Shown here in pieces: positions 34,284-43,570 of a stretch of 64,000 nt of DNA. Under the pieces are notes generated by a model that did no database searches, was not told where the DNA came from, and saw only the letters and a program-made list of their open reading frames with translations. The position numbers were made by a program, and so were the translations under genes. Source of the stretch: Chloroflexota bacterium (GTDB lineage: Bacteria; Chloroflexota; UBA6077; JACCZL01); NCBI GenBank assembly GCA_020850535.1, contig JADZEM010000118.1:62001-126000 (forward strand), in the 5' to 3' direction. Every line of letters begins with the position of its first letter. Position 1 is the stretch's first letter.

Positions 34284-35915
34284 TCATGCGTCTGTCTCCT
34301 CGGGTTCGGCTTCGACCACTGTCTCGGCCGCGTCCTCATCCTCTTCGGCGGGTGGCTCGGGCGCGGCCCAACGGGCCGTGGCCGCTGCAAGGTCGGCCAG
34401 CCAGGCGGCGTGATGGGGGTGGATCATGCCGTCAGTGAAGCGCCAGGCCCAGTTGTGCTCGGGCTGCCCGGGCACGTTCATGCGCCCCTCAGACCCCAGC
34501 TCGAGCAGATCCTGCAGCGGTGTCACCGCGATCTCGGCCACGCTCTGGTAGGCCAGCCGCGTCAAGTCCTGCGCGATCCTCGTGCCGTCCGTGCCGATGT
34601 ACCGCAGCACGGCCCGCTGCTCCTCGTGACTCAGACTGTGGAACCAGCCGACCGTGGTGTCGTTGTCGTGCGTCCCGGTATAGACGACGTAGCTGGGGTC
34701 GTAGTTGTGCGGGAGGTACGGATTCCTGCCCTTCGGCGTCCCGTGCACGTCGTCGCCAAACGCGAACTGGAGCACCTTCATGCCCGGGAAGGCCAGCGCC
34801 TCGCGCAGGGCGATCACGTCCGGGGTGATCTCGCCGAGGTCTTCCACGATCAGCGGGATGTGCCCGAACTCGGCCTCGACGGCGTCGAAGAGGTCCTTGC
34901 CGGGGCCGGGCACCCAGACGCCGTTGATGGCGGTCTCCTCGTCCGCCGGCACGCGCCAGTAGGCCGCGAAGCCCCTGAAGTGGTCGAGCCGGACCGTATC
35001 GACCAGCTCCAGCGTGGCGCGGAAGCGGTCGAGCCACCACCGATAGCCGTTCGCGGCCATCTTCTCCCAGTGGTAGAGCGGGTTGCCCCAGCGCTGGCCG
35101 GTCTTGCTGAAGGCGTCCGGCGGCACGCCGGCGACGGCGGTCGGGACGGCCCCCGCCATCTGGAACTGCTCCCGATGCACCCACACGTCCGCGCTGTCGA
35201 GCGCCACGAAGATCGGGATGTCGCCGACGATGATGATGCCGCGCTCGTTGGCGTACTGACGTACCGAGGCCCACTGTCCAAAGAAGATCCACTGGACCCA
35301 CTGGTGGAAGCGGACATCCTCGGCCAGCCGCTCGCGGGCAGCAGCCAGCGCGGCCGGCTCACGAAGCGCCAGCGGCTCCTCCCAGTCCATCCAGCCCGCG
35401 CCGCCGTGATCGTCCTTCAGGGCCATGAACAGGGCGAAGTCGTCCAGCCACGCGGCGTGACGCTGACCGAACTCAGCCAGCGACGCGCGCTCCTCATCCA
35501 CAGCCTGCCGTTCAAACCGCGCGAACGCCTTCCGCAGCCGCTCCTGCTTGAAGCTGTTCGCCGCCTCGAACTGGACCTTCTCGGGCGGGAAGTGCGGCGC
35601 GCGCAGGTCCGGCTCGTCGAGCCAGCCCCGCCCCATCAACTGATCGAGCGCGATCAGCAGCGGAAAGCCGGCGAACGCCGAGCTGGCAGCGTACGGTGAG
35701 TTGCCGAGGCCGACCGGTCCGAGCGGCATCATCTGCCAGACGGACTGCCGAGCCGCCTCCAGAAACTCCACGAAGCGGTACGCTGCCGCGCCGAGGTCGC
35801 CGACGCCGTGCGGCCCCGGCAGCGAGGTCGGATGCAGGAGGATGCCGGCCTTTCGAACCGTCGCCTCAGGCCCGGTGGTCGGCTGGTCAATGGTCAGGTC
35901 AGACGGCGACGTCAT
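34284..35915 (-). CDS. malQ: 4-alpha-glucanotransferase (amylomaltase)
   Basis: GH77 disproportionating enzyme of 543 aa that transfers maltodextrin segments between alpha-1,4-glucans, supplying longer chains for TreY and releasing glucose. Start ATG 35915 overlaps the treY TGA (ATGA). Motifs: GILLHPTSLPGPHGVGDLG at the N-terminus, GDIPIFVALDSADVW, the nucleophile Asp in VRLDHFRGF, the acid/base Glu in LIVEDLG and Asp in YTGTHDNDTTVGW. The C-terminal 25 residues are an acidic tail (Glu/Asp/Ala) absent from typical MalQ. Its position between treY and treZ couples disproportionation to trehalose production. Confidence 0.95.
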   Translation of the reverse strand: MTSPSDLTIDQPTTGPEATVRKAGILLHPTSLPGPHGVGDLGAAAYRFVEFLEAARQSVWQMMPLGPVGLGNSPYAASSAFAGFPLLIALDQLMGRGWLDEPDLRAPHFPPEKVQFEAANSFKQERLRKAFARFERQAVDEERASLAEFGQRHAAWLDDFALFMALKDDHGGAGWMDWEEPLALREPAALAAARERLAEDVRFHQWVQWIFFGQWASVRQYANERGIIIVGDIPIFVALDSADVWVHREQFQMAGAVPTAVAGVPPDAFSKTGQRWGNPLYHWEKMAANGYRWWLDRFRATLELVDTVRLDHFRGFAAYWRVPADEETAINGVWVPGPGKDLFDAVEAEFGHIPLIVEDLGEITPDVIALREALAFPGMKVLQFAFGDDVHGTPKGRNPYLPHNYDPSYVVYTGTHDNDTTVGWFHSLSHEEQRAVLRYIGTDGTRIAQDLTRLAYQSVAEIAVTPLQDLLELGSEGRMNVPGQPEHNWAWRFTDGMIHPHHAAWLADLAAATARWAAPEPPAEEDEDAAETVVEAEPEETDA

Positions 35916-38900
35916 GGCGTCTCCCGTTGGAGCAAGATCACGGGGAAATCCGCCAACAGCGTACCGATTGGAAGCATTGAACGGGTACTCTCGGCCATGC
36001 GGCCACTGGCTCGCGCCGCGCCGCGCGTGCGGATGCGTTCGCCAGTCAGCAGGTTGCGGTACTGCTTGCCGCCAGCGTCTGGCAACAGCAAGTAGGTGTC
36101 GTCCCAGGCGCCCGGCTGGAAGGTCAGCGGAGCGTGGCCCCGGCTGCCGTCCCACTGATCGTCTGGTTCCAGCAGCCGGGTCACTATCCTCGGCACGGCC
36201 ACGATGATCTGATCGCCGTCGTGCTCCCGTGCGAAAGCGCAGAGGTGGTCGCCGAGCGGCCCATCGACGCGCAGCGGCAGGTACTCCCCGTGCGCCAACA
36301 ACTCGGGAAGGTCGCGCCGAAGCTGGAGCGCCTTCCAGGTCAGGTACAGCTTGGGGCGGCCGTCGTCCCAGTGGTCACGCAGCCGCCGTGCCAGACCCCG
36401 AAGCGGCGGCTCGCCATCGCGCTCGCTGGCATCGGCGGCTTCGGCCCTGGCCGCCGCGCGCTGCAACGAACCGAGACGCCGCTTGCGGAGGGCGTAGTCG
36501 ACCGGGCGTCGGTTGTCCGGGTCCACGAGGCTGAAGTCCCAGAGCTCGTTACCCTGATAGGTGTCAGGGACGCCTGGGACTGTCAGCTTCAGGAGCGCCT
36601 GCCCGAGGCTGTTGACGGCCCCGCTTCGCGCCACGATTCTCGCCAGCGACGCCAGGTCGTCGAGAAAACGGCGGCTGCGCTTCGGGTCGAGGATCGCCGC
36701 GACGAACCGCTGGATGGCCTCGTCGTAGGCCTCGTTCGGATTGATCCAACTGGTGTGGACTTTGGCCTCGCGCGTCGCCTTCGCCATGTACTCCTGGATG
36801 CGGTTCACGAAGGCTGCGCGGTTGTCGTCGGTCAGCCCCTCGAGCGGCCACGCGCCGAGGATGATCTGGTAGAGCAGATACTCGTCGTTGCTGGACGGCG
36901 CGTCATTGCCGTCAGCCGTGCCCTTGTGGCGCTGGTTGAGCTTCGACCAGCGGTTGATCGCGGTGCCCCACTCGCGCGGCAGCTCGGACAGGACCGAGAT
37001 GCGCGCCCGCACGTCCTCGCTGCGCTTGGTGTCGTGGGTTGAGGTCGACAGCATGGCATGCGGCCAGAGGCGCAGTCGCTCGGCGTTCTCGTGGTGGAAC
37101 TCTGGCACCGTGACGCCGAAGGCGTCTGGCTCGCCGCCGACCTCGTTGAGAGAGGCGAGCCGATTGTAGATGTAGAACGAGGTGTCCTCGACGGCCTTCG
37201 CCGTGACGGGACCGGTCGTTTGCTGCACCTTCTGGACGAACTCGAGCTGCTCCGCCTGGGCCGGCCAGTCCTCGGGGTCCATCGCTTCGAGCAGCAGGAT
37301 GCCGCGAATGAACTCGAAGATCGACGGCTCACTGGCCGGGTTGCGCCGCTTCGCCGTGGCGATGGCGACGTCGATGTGTGCCCGGTCCGTCTCGGAGATC
37401 GGCTGGCTGGTGATGTACGTCCTGTAGACCGGGAAGCAGGCGATCACCTCGCGGAGGGCGTCGCGCAGGGCAAACAGGGTGAAGTCGCGGTAGCGTCGCT
37501 CGCGCTCGGACAGTCGGTTGAGCTGCCACGCCAGCACGTTGATCTCGCTGGCGAGGCTGAGCGTCATGATCTGACGCTTCGAACGATAGATGAGGTCAGA
37601 GTACCGCACGCGGTCGCCGGTGAAGCGGCTGTACAGGTCGTCGAAGCGGGCGCGGTTCGACCGATCGACGAAGAGGCCGCCCACCGCGGTCATGAACTCG
37701 TAGCCGGTGGTGCCGTGCGCCGCCCAATCCGCTGGGAGCGACTCATTCTTCGCCAGGATCTTCTCGACCACCACGTACAGCGGCCGGTCCGCCGAGGTCA
37801 GCGCTTCTTCTTCGGCATCGTCGACGCCGTCGCCCAGGCGCTGGACGCAGTACTCTGACTGGAGCCTGACGAGATACTGGGCCGGATCGCGCAGGCCGTC
37901 CGGGTGGTCGATCCGCAGCCCGTGCGCGTCGCCCTGGCGCAGGATGTCGAAGATCAGTCGATGGGCCGCCGCGAACACGTCCGGCTGCTCCATCCGCAGC
38001 GCCGCAAGGGTGTTGACGTCGAAGAAGCGCCGGTAGTTGATCTCCTGGGACGCGACGCGCCAGTAGGCCAGCCGATACGCCTGGACTTCCAGGATCTCGT
38101 GCAGCAGATCGAAGGTGCGGGAGTCGCCCACGCGGCCGTTCAGCCGCCCGATCTCCAGCTCGATCTCGTCCTGCACCTCACGGTCGGCCAGCGCGAGCGC
38201 GTTCAGGCGTCGCTTGACCACGTCTTTCTCACGGTTGTGCTCGGAAACCTGATCGGGCGTCGGGTCGTGGTGTGAGGGCAGGTACGAGATCGCGGTCAGG
38301 ATGCTCTGCAGCTCGACCAGGGACTCGTCGTCGATGGACCGGACTCGCCCCAGCCGCTCGCACGGACTGGTGAGAATCATCGCGTAGCTGGTCGGCGCGA
38401 CCGGCAGGATGTGCTCGTAGTATTCGACGAAGAACGCGCCGTCACGGAACGCCAGCCGCAGCTCGCCGTTCTCCAGCACGCGCCCGTACTGATCCCCGAG
38501 GATCGGCAACAGCACCTTGTTGCGCAGCTCGGCCTGGAGCGGCGACCAGTCGATGTCGAAGTACGAGGCGTAGGTCGAGATCGGCCCGTTTTCGAGGACG
38601 TCGTTCCACCAGCTGTTGAGGTTGGACCCGACGCCCATGTGGTTTGGCACCACGTCGAGCACCTGGCTCATGCCACGCTCGCGCAGGGCGGCCGCGAGCG
38701 CCGCGAATTGCTCGGGCGTGCCGATAGCCGGGTTGATCTCGCTGTGGTCCGACACGTCGTAGCCGTGCAGGCTGTCCGGACCGGCCTTCAGAAACGGTGA
38801 GGCGTAGACGTCCGAGATGCCGAGATCGTCCAGGTACGGGACGATCTTGAGGGCGTCTCGGAAGGTGAACAGATGGTTGAACTGCAGGCGATAGGTTGCT

Positions 38901-38926
38901 CGGGGGATGCGGAGCGGTTCGGTCAC
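35912..38926 (-). CDS. treY: Malto-oligosyltrehalose synthase
   Basis: GH13 enzyme that isomerises the reducing-end alpha-1,4 bond of maltooligosaccharides to alpha-1,1, forming maltooligosyltrehalose. I choose GTG 38926, giving 1004 aa and starting TEPLRIPRATYRLQF, where family members begin; the frame is open to 39037. Motifs: SPFLKAGPDSLHGYDVSDH, VLDVVPNHMGV, LRIDHPDGLRDP (nucleophile Asp), VVEKILAKNESLP (acid/base Glu) and STHDTKRSEDVRARI (third Asp). It is longer than the usual 700-800 aa, mostly because of inserted segments in the middle. It leads the treY-malQ-treZ operon, the OtsAB-independent trehalose route. Confidence 0.94.
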   Translation of the reverse strand: MTEPLRIPRATYRLQFNHLFTFRDALKIVPYLDDLGISDVYASPFLKAGPDSLHGYDVSDHSEINPAIGTPEQFAALAAALRERGMSQVLDVVPNHMGVGSNLNSWWNDVLENGPISTYASYFDIDWSPLQAELRNKVLLPILGDQYGRVLENGELRLAFRDGAFFVEYYEHILPVAPTSYAMILTSPCERLGRVRSIDDESLVELQSILTAISYLPSHHDPTPDQVSEHNREKDVVKRRLNALALADREVQDEIELEIGRLNGRVGDSRTFDLLHEILEVQAYRLAYWRVASQEINYRRFFDVNTLAALRMEQPDVFAAAHRLIFDILRQGDAHGLRIDHPDGLRDPAQYLVRLQSEYCVQRLGDGVDDAEEEALTSADRPLYVVVEKILAKNESLPADWAAHGTTGYEFMTAVGGLFVDRSNRARFDDLYSRFTGDRVRYSDLIYRSKRQIMTLSLASEINVLAWQLNRLSERERRYRDFTLFALRDALREVIACFPVYRTYITSQPISETDRAHIDVAIATAKRRNPASEPSIFEFIRGILLLEAMDPEDWPAQAEQLEFVQKVQQTTGPVTAKAVEDTSFYIYNRLASLNEVGGEPDAFGVTVPEFHHENAERLRLWPHAMLSTSTHDTKRSEDVRARISVLSELPREWGTAINRWSKLNQRHKGTADGNDAPSSNDEYLLYQIILGAWPLEGLTDDNRAAFVNRIQEYMAKATREAKVHTSWINPNEAYDEAIQRFVAAILDPKRSRRFLDDLASLARIVARSGAVNSLGQALLKLTVPGVPDTYQGNELWDFSLVDPDNRRPVDYALRKRRLGSLQRAAARAEAADASERDGEPPLRGLARRLRDHWDDGRPKLYLTWKALQLRRDLPELLAHGEYLPLRVDGPLGDHLCAFAREHDGDQIIVAVPRIVTRLLEPDDQWDGSRGHAPLTFQPGAWDDTYLLLPDAGGKQYRNLLTGERIRTRGAARASGRMAESTRSMLPIGTLLADFPVILLQRETP

Positions 38927-39055
38927 GCGGCCACCAGTGGACGCCGCGCCGGCCCAAAAGCCGTCTGGCGTCGAATGAGCGAGAGCGCGGTGCTCATGCG
39001 AGGGCTGCATATGACGCAAGAGACGTGCCACGAGCAAGGGCCCGGCCTATCCAGC

Positions 39056-39272
39056 CAGGGCGATTGCACGTTGAGCTTGCCGTGCAGCGTGGTCGGGGCT
39101 TGAAAGCCCCGCCTACCATCCTGCAGTCGCTTCGCGACGCTCCAGTCTCGCCCGTCGATGCTCTGCCCGGCGTCCGTCGCGCAGCGACGGAATGACTGTA
39201 GGCGGGGGTTTCAATCCCCGACTGCGCGTTTCACGATGATATGGGAACACCGACGAACGTGCAATCGCCCGG
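39056..39272. mobile_element. 217-bp MITE-like element, copy 4 (reverse orientation, divergent)
   Basis: Terminal repeats CAGGGCGATTGCACGTT and AACGTGCAATCGCCCGG pair at 16 of 17 positions. Flanking direct repeats are CCTATCCAGC (39046-39055) and CCTATCCAGG (39273-39282), 9 of 10 identical. Judged by its arms this copy is inverted relative to copies 1-3; its core then has the same relative orientation as in copies 1 and 2. Sequence divergence is higher, indicating an older insertion or a second subfamily. It is placed upstream of treY and of the GT2-SDR gene. Confidence 0.9.
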
Positions 39273-39664
39273 CCTATCCAGGTGCGGTCGTCGCCCGTTC
39301 GTGGGCGCCGTTCTCGCCCATTCGTGGGCCTTGCCCCGTGCGTCCCCCGCACCGCCCTCCACGTGTGCACACTGTACCGCGCGTCCCGGGCGGCACGCTG
39401 GCGGCTGGTTGTATCATCCTGGCCGGCCGCCCTGGTTCGCACTGGTCGTGGTTCCTCGGGCAGCCCACCATCCGACGCTGGCCTTTCACCATGCACGCAC
39501 CCCGGATCGTTTTGCCCGCGCCGCGCCCTGTGGATCCGATCTGCCAGGCCGGCGCTCAGGTGCTGGTGGCGACCCATCCGACGCCGTCCATGCGCGGGCG
39601 CGCTCGGCCACCCAGGAGCAGAGTTGAATCGACCGACGAGTAGCCCGACCGCCGAGGTGCCGGT
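39273..39664 (+). promoter_or_regulatory. Intergenic region with two palindromic direct repeats before the glycan locus
   Basis: No convincing gene lies in this 392-bp stretch. Two near-identical 16-mers, TCGCCCGTTCGTGGGC (39291-39306) and TCGCCCATTCGTGGGC (39314-39329), are each partly self-complementary (GCCC...GGGC) and start 23 bp apart, about two helical turns. They could be operator sites or tandem RNA hairpins controlling the gene at 39665. Promoter elements are not clear. Confidence 0.5.
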
Positions 39665-41419
39665 GTGAGCGACCCCCAGAGCCAGCGGACGGCGATCCCC
39701 TGGGCCACGCGGTCGCTGAGCGTCTTCGTCGCGGCCTACAACGAGCTGGAGAACCTCGCGCCGACGGTCGAGACGATCTTGCGCTCGCTGCGCGTCTCCA
39801 TCGAAGACTACGAGATCATCATCGTGGACGACGGCAGCACCGACGGCACCTACGAGGTCGCCGACGATCTCGCGGCCCGCTACCCGACCGTGCGCGTCGT
39901 GCACAACGAGCGCAACATGGGGCTGGGGTACGGCTTCATGCGGGCGATCCAGGTCGCCACGAAGGAGTCGTGGGTCTTTGTGCCCGGCGACAACACCTGG
40001 CCGTATCGTTCGCTGCACGAGCTGTTCGGGAACCTCGGCAAGGCCGACGTCGTCACGACGTACACCACCAATCCCGAGATCCGGTCGTTGCCGCGCCGGC
40101 TGCTGTCGACCACCTACACCACCGGCCTGAACGCGGCGTTCGGGCTGAACATGCGCTACTACAACGGGTTGACGATCTACCCGACCGCCTGGCTCCGTGC
40201 GAACGCCCCGAGCTCCTACGGCTTTGCGTCGATGGCCGAGACGCTGCTCAAGGCGGTTCACCAGGGTCTCTCGTTCATCGAGGTGGCGTGCGCCATCGAG
40301 GAGCGGGCAAGCGGCCGGTCGAAGGCCGTCACGCTGAGCGGCGTCAAGGGCATCCTCACGACCATCGGGAAGGTGTGGATCGATCTGCGGCTCCGCTCGC
40401 GGCGCGGCCCGCACGCCACGCTCGGGATGCTGGGTCCGGCCGGCGCGCGGCCCCACGAGACCGGCCTCGACGGCTTCAGCACGAACGGTACGGCCGACGC
40501 CGCGCACCACGCGCCGCTGCTGCCGCCCGCCGAGAAGCCGTTGACGGTGGTGGTAGCTGGCGGCAGCTCGGGTATCGGCGCGGAGCTGACGACATCGCTG
40601 GCGAAGGCCGGCCACGCCGTCTACGTCTGCGCCCGCCGCCAGGATCGACTCGACGCCGTGACTGATAACAACACCGTGGCGCAGGGCTACGTCTGCGACG
40701 TCGCGGACGAGTCTCAGGTGCAGGCGTTCGCGCGATGGCTGGCGGGGCGGACGTCGACCGTTGACGTGTTGCTCAACTGCGCCGGCACCTTCGGGCCCAT
40801 CGGTCCGCTCGACCAGACCGACAGCGCCGAGTGGCTGGATACCATCAAGACGAACCTGTTCGGCACCTATCTGGTCACCAAACACCTGATGCCGCTGCTG
40901 GCCGGCTCCGACGACCCCCGCATCCTGAATTTCTCCGGCGGCGGTGCGTTCAGCCCGTTCCCGAACTACAGCGCCTATGCCTGCTCCAAGGCGGCCGTCG
41001 TCCGGCTCACCGAGTGCCTGGCGGCGGAGTTGGCCCCGCGCGGGATCACCGTCAACGCCGTGGCGCCCGGCTTCGTCCCGACCGAAGCCCACCACAAGAC
41101 GCTGGCGGTCGGCGCAGAGAAGGCCGGGGCGCTCCACTACCAGCGCACGAAGGCGGTGCTGGCGGAGGGCGGCGCGTCGCTGGCGACGGTCGTCCAGTGC
41201 GTCGGGCTGCTGCTGTCGGCCAGGATGCGCGGGCTGACTGGCAAGACGATCAGCGCCAACTTCGACCCCTGGCGCACCCAGGCGTTTGCCGAGCGGCTGG
41301 CCGACATCACCCGGTCGGATCTCTGGACGATGCGCCGCGTGAACATCGTCAACCTGCCGGAAGGCTCGCTGCGGACCGCCCTCAGCGAGGCCTGGGCCAA
41401 CTTCGGGGCGCGCCGATGA
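39665..41419 (+). CDS. Fusion protein: GT2 glycosyltransferase plus short-chain dehydrogenase
   Basis: Two-domain protein of 584 aa. Residues 17-245 are a family 2 glycosyltransferase like dolichyl-phosphate mannosyltransferases: SVFVAAYNELENL, nucleotide-binding IIIVDDGSTDGT (residues 52-62), and FVPGDN at 105-110 in the place of the DXD motif. After a 45-residue linker, residues 293-end are an SDR: GGSSGIGAE (299-307), NCAGTFG, and Tyr438/Lys442 in YSAYACSKAAV. GTG 39665 is the start. The downstream gene overlaps by 4 bp. The SDR half is paralogous to the free SDR at 42632 (shared tail DLW..RRVN). Coupled sugar transfer and oxidation/reduction of the same lipid-linked or nucleotide sugar is a reasonable guess. 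Confidence 0.88.
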   Translation: MSDPQSQRTAIPWATRSLSVFVAAYNELENLAPTVETILRSLRVSIEDYEIIIVDDGSTDGTYEVADDLAARYPTVRVVHNERNMGLGYGFMRAIQVATKESWVFVPGDNTWPYRSLHELFGNLGKADVVTTYTTNPEIRSLPRRLLSTTYTTGLNAAFGLNMRYYNGLTIYPTAWLRANAPSSYGFASMAETLLKAVHQGLSFIEVACAIEERASGRSKAVTLSGVKGILTTIGKVWIDLRLRSRRGPHATLGMLGPAGARPHETGLDGFSTNGTADAAHHAPLLPPAEKPLTVVVAGGSSGIGAELTTSLAKAGHAVYVCARRQDRLDAVTDNNTVAQGYVCDVADESQVQAFARWLAGRTSTVDVLLNCAGTFGPIGPLDQTDSAEWLDTIKTNLFGTYLVTKHLMPLLAGSDDPRILNFSGGGAFSPFPNYSAYACSKAAVVRLTECLAAELAPRGITVNAVAPGFVPTEAHHKTLAVGAEKAGALHYQRTKAVLAEGGASLATVVQCVGLLLSARMRGLTGKTISANFDPWRTQAFAERLADITRSDLWTMRRVNIVNLPEGSLRTALSEAWANFGARR

Positions 41420-42441
41420 GCGGGCGGCTGGGGACCAGTATCAAGATCGGCCTCGGCTTCGTGGTCAGCGCCATCTGCCTCTGGCTTGCCATCCGCAACG
41501 CCCCGATCTCCGAGCTGTCGGCGGCGGCGACGCAGGTCAACTGGGCCTGGGTTGCCGTGGCCGGCCTGACCGTCGCCATCTCGCTGTGGGCGCGCGGCTG
41601 TCGCTGGAAGGTGCTGTTGGGCGGGCGCGGCACCAGCATGGAGTACTTCTGGGCACAGTCTATCGGCAGCCTGCTGACGAACGTCTTCCCACTGCGGGCC
41701 GGCGAGGCCGGCCGCGTGGTGATCGTCAGCCGGCAGGTGGGCATCCCGCTGGTGCAGGTCGGGGCCAGCCTCGTGCTGGAGCGGGCGGTAGACCTCGCCG
41801 TCATCCTGACGCTGATGACCGTGCTGCTGCTGGTCATGGATGTGCCCTGGCAGGTTACTGCGACCGGCCTCGCGCTGGGCGCGGCGATGGCCGTGGCCTG
41901 GATCGGCGTGGTCGTCCTGCTGATCTTCGGCGGCCGCCTGACCGGGCTGGTCGAGTCGATTGCAGATCGCCTGCCCGGCCGCTTCCAGCAGCTGGCGTTG
42001 GACTCATGGAGCCACCTGCTCGTCGCGCTCGACCCCCTGCGCGATGTTCGGGTCGTCGGACAGATCGTGCTCTGGTCGGTGCTGATCTGGGCGATGGGCG
42101 TCGGCGGATTCTGGGCGGCCATCGAGGCGGTCGTGCCCGGCGCAGGCCCGATCGAGCCGGCCTTCGCCCTGGTGGCCGTGGCGCTGGGCGTGGCCCTGCC
42201 CTCCAGCCCCGGGTTCATCGGCGTCTTCCACTTGATCGGGCAGCAGGCCCTCGCCGCGCCGTTCCCCGAGCGCTACAACGACACGCAGGCCGTCCTCATC
42301 GCCATCCTGAATCACGCGGCCTACTACCTGACCTCGACGCTCCTGGGGGTGATCGGGCTGGCCCGGCTCGGCATCTCACTTGGCGCCGTGCGACATGCAG
42401 CCCCGACGGCCGAAGCCGAGGCAGCCCCGACCCGACCGTAG
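41416..42441 (+). CDS. LPG synthase transmembrane-family (UPF0104/AglD-like) protein
   Basis: Polytopic membrane protein of 341 aa, ATG overlapping the previous TGA. It has the lysylphosphatidylglycerol_TM domain: N-terminal helix IKIGLGFVVSAICLWLAI, the conserved FWAQSIGSLLTNVFPLRAGEAGR and VGASLVLERAVDLAVIL motifs, and the C-terminal ALPSSPGFIGVFH signature. About eight helices. Family members include the membrane half of MprF and proteins next to GT2 enzymes in polyprenol-linked glycan pathways, where a lipid-flipping role has been proposed. Coupling to the GT2-SDR gene suggests it works on the product of that enzyme. Confidence 0.9.
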   Translation: MSGRLGTSIKIGLGFVVSAICLWLAIRNAPISELSAAATQVNWAWVAVAGLTVAISLWARGCRWKVLLGGRGTSMEYFWAQSIGSLLTNVFPLRAGEAGRVVIVSRQVGIPLVQVGASLVLERAVDLAVILTLMTVLLLVMDVPWQVTATGLALGAAMAVAWIGVVVLLIFGGRLTGLVESIADRLPGRFQQLALDSWSHLLVALDPLRDVRVVGQIVLWSVLIWAMGVGGFWAAIEAVVPGAGPIEPAFALVAVALGVALPSSPGFIGVFHLIGQQALAAPFPERYNDTQAVLIAILNHAAYYLTSTLLGVIGLARLGISLGAVRHAAPTAEAEAAPTRP

Positions 42442-42584
42442 TTCGTCGCGGAGCGGCCGCCGGTTGCATCAGGACTGTCGTCGGCCGCGTCCGGTACGAA
42501 TGGCCGACGCGCGGGCGATCCCGTATCGCCTGGGCTGCCCGTTTCTCCCCGTATCGTGACGACTCCGGTCGTCGGTCAGGGATG

Positions 42585-42609
42585 CGTGGCGAGCGCGACG
42601 CTCGCCACG
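42585..42609 (+). promoter_or_regulatory. Perfect 11-bp hairpin just upstream of the SDR gene
   Basis: CGTGGCGAGCG (42585-42595) pairs with CGCTCGCCACG (42599-42609) across a CGA loop. It ends 22 bp before the GTG start and about 10 bp before the ribosome-binding site GGGAGA. No T-run follows. It may protect the mRNA or act as an attenuator between the flippase-like gene and the SDR gene. Confidence 0.55.
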
Positions 42610-42631
42610 ACGTGAGTGCGGGAGATGCGCC

Positions 42632-43570
42632 GTGCGTCGGACGGTCCTGGTCACTGGCTGCTCGCGTGGGATTGGCCTTGCCGTCGCCCAGACCCTGCTC
42701 GAAGAGGGGGCGCGCGTGATTGGCGCGGCCCGCTCCGCGCCGGATCTGACGCATGAGCGCTTCACCTTCGTTCCCACGGACGTTGCCGACCTCGCCAGCG
42801 TCGAGGCCCTGAGCGACACGGTCAGCGCCGCCCTTGGCGACGCGGCCCTCGACGGCATCGTGCACTGCGCTGTCGTCCAGAACCCGATTGGCCCATTGGA
42901 AGACACTGACCCCCTGGCCTGGGCCGAGGCGATTCAGATCGGGCTGGTCGGCGCGTACCACGTCGTTCGCCTGCTCCTGCCGTTCGTGCATCGGTCAGCG
43001 GATGGCCGCATTCTCCTGTTCGCCGGCGGCGGCGCGTTCGGTCCGCGCGTCCGCTTCAGCGCGTACGCTTGCGCCAAGGCCGGCGTGGTACGGCTGGCTG
43101 AAACGCTGGCCGAGGAGCTGGCGGGCTCCACGGTCACCATCAACTGCGTGGCGCCGGGCTTCGTGCCGACGCCGATCCACGACCAGACACTGGAGGCCGG
43201 TCCCGAGCGCGCCGGCCCAGAGTACGAGCGTGTCATCCGCGACGTGGCCCACGACGACGGCTCGCGGCTGGCGCAGGTGGTCGCCTGCGTCCACCACCTG
43301 CTCTCGCCGTCCGCCCGTGGTCTGTCTGGCAAGACGGTTGCCGCCCAGTACGACGATTGGGAGCACCTGACCCCGTTCACGGTGCCCGGCGTCATGGCGA
43401 CTGACCTCTGGTCGGCCCGCCGTGTCAATCAGGTGCCGCTCGACGCCGCCCCGACCATGCCCGTCGACCTCCCGTTGCGGACCTCCTGCTCCCGCCCGTC
43501 ATCCGGCCAGCGCCGCGCGCCACGCGATGGACGCCTGCGCCGGTTCCGGGCATCCACCAACCACGGCTAG
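42632..43570 (+). CDS. Short-chain dehydrogenase/reductase
   Basis: NAD(P)-dependent oxidoreductase of 312 aa. Cofactor motif TGCSRGIG (8-15), Asp50 after FVPTDVAD, and catalytic Tyr145/Lys149 in FSAYACAKAGVV with the Ser position occupied in the FAGGGAFGP loop by Gly/Ala. That loop is shared with the fused SDR (FSGGGAFSP), where a Ser is kept, so this free copy may lack the usual catalytic Ser. The C-terminal part LSGKTVAAQYDDWEHLTPF, DLWSARRVN is clearly homologous to the tail of the fusion protein. The last 45 residues are basic and probably unstructured. GTG start behind GGGAGA. Confidence 0.87.
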   Translation: MRRTVLVTGCSRGIGLAVAQTLLEEGARVIGAARSAPDLTHERFTFVPTDVADLASVEALSDTVSAALGDAALDGIVHCAVVQNPIGPLEDTDPLAWAEAIQIGLVGAYHVVRLLLPFVHRSADGRILLFAGGGAFGPRVRFSAYACAKAGVVRLAETLAEELAGSTVTINCVAPGFVPTPIHDQTLEAGPERAGPEYERVIRDVAHDDGSRLAQVVACVHHLLSPSARGLSGKTVAAQYDDWEHLTPFTVPGVMATDLWSARRVNQVPLDAAPTMPVDLPLRTSCSRPSSGQRRAPRDGRLRRFRASTNHG

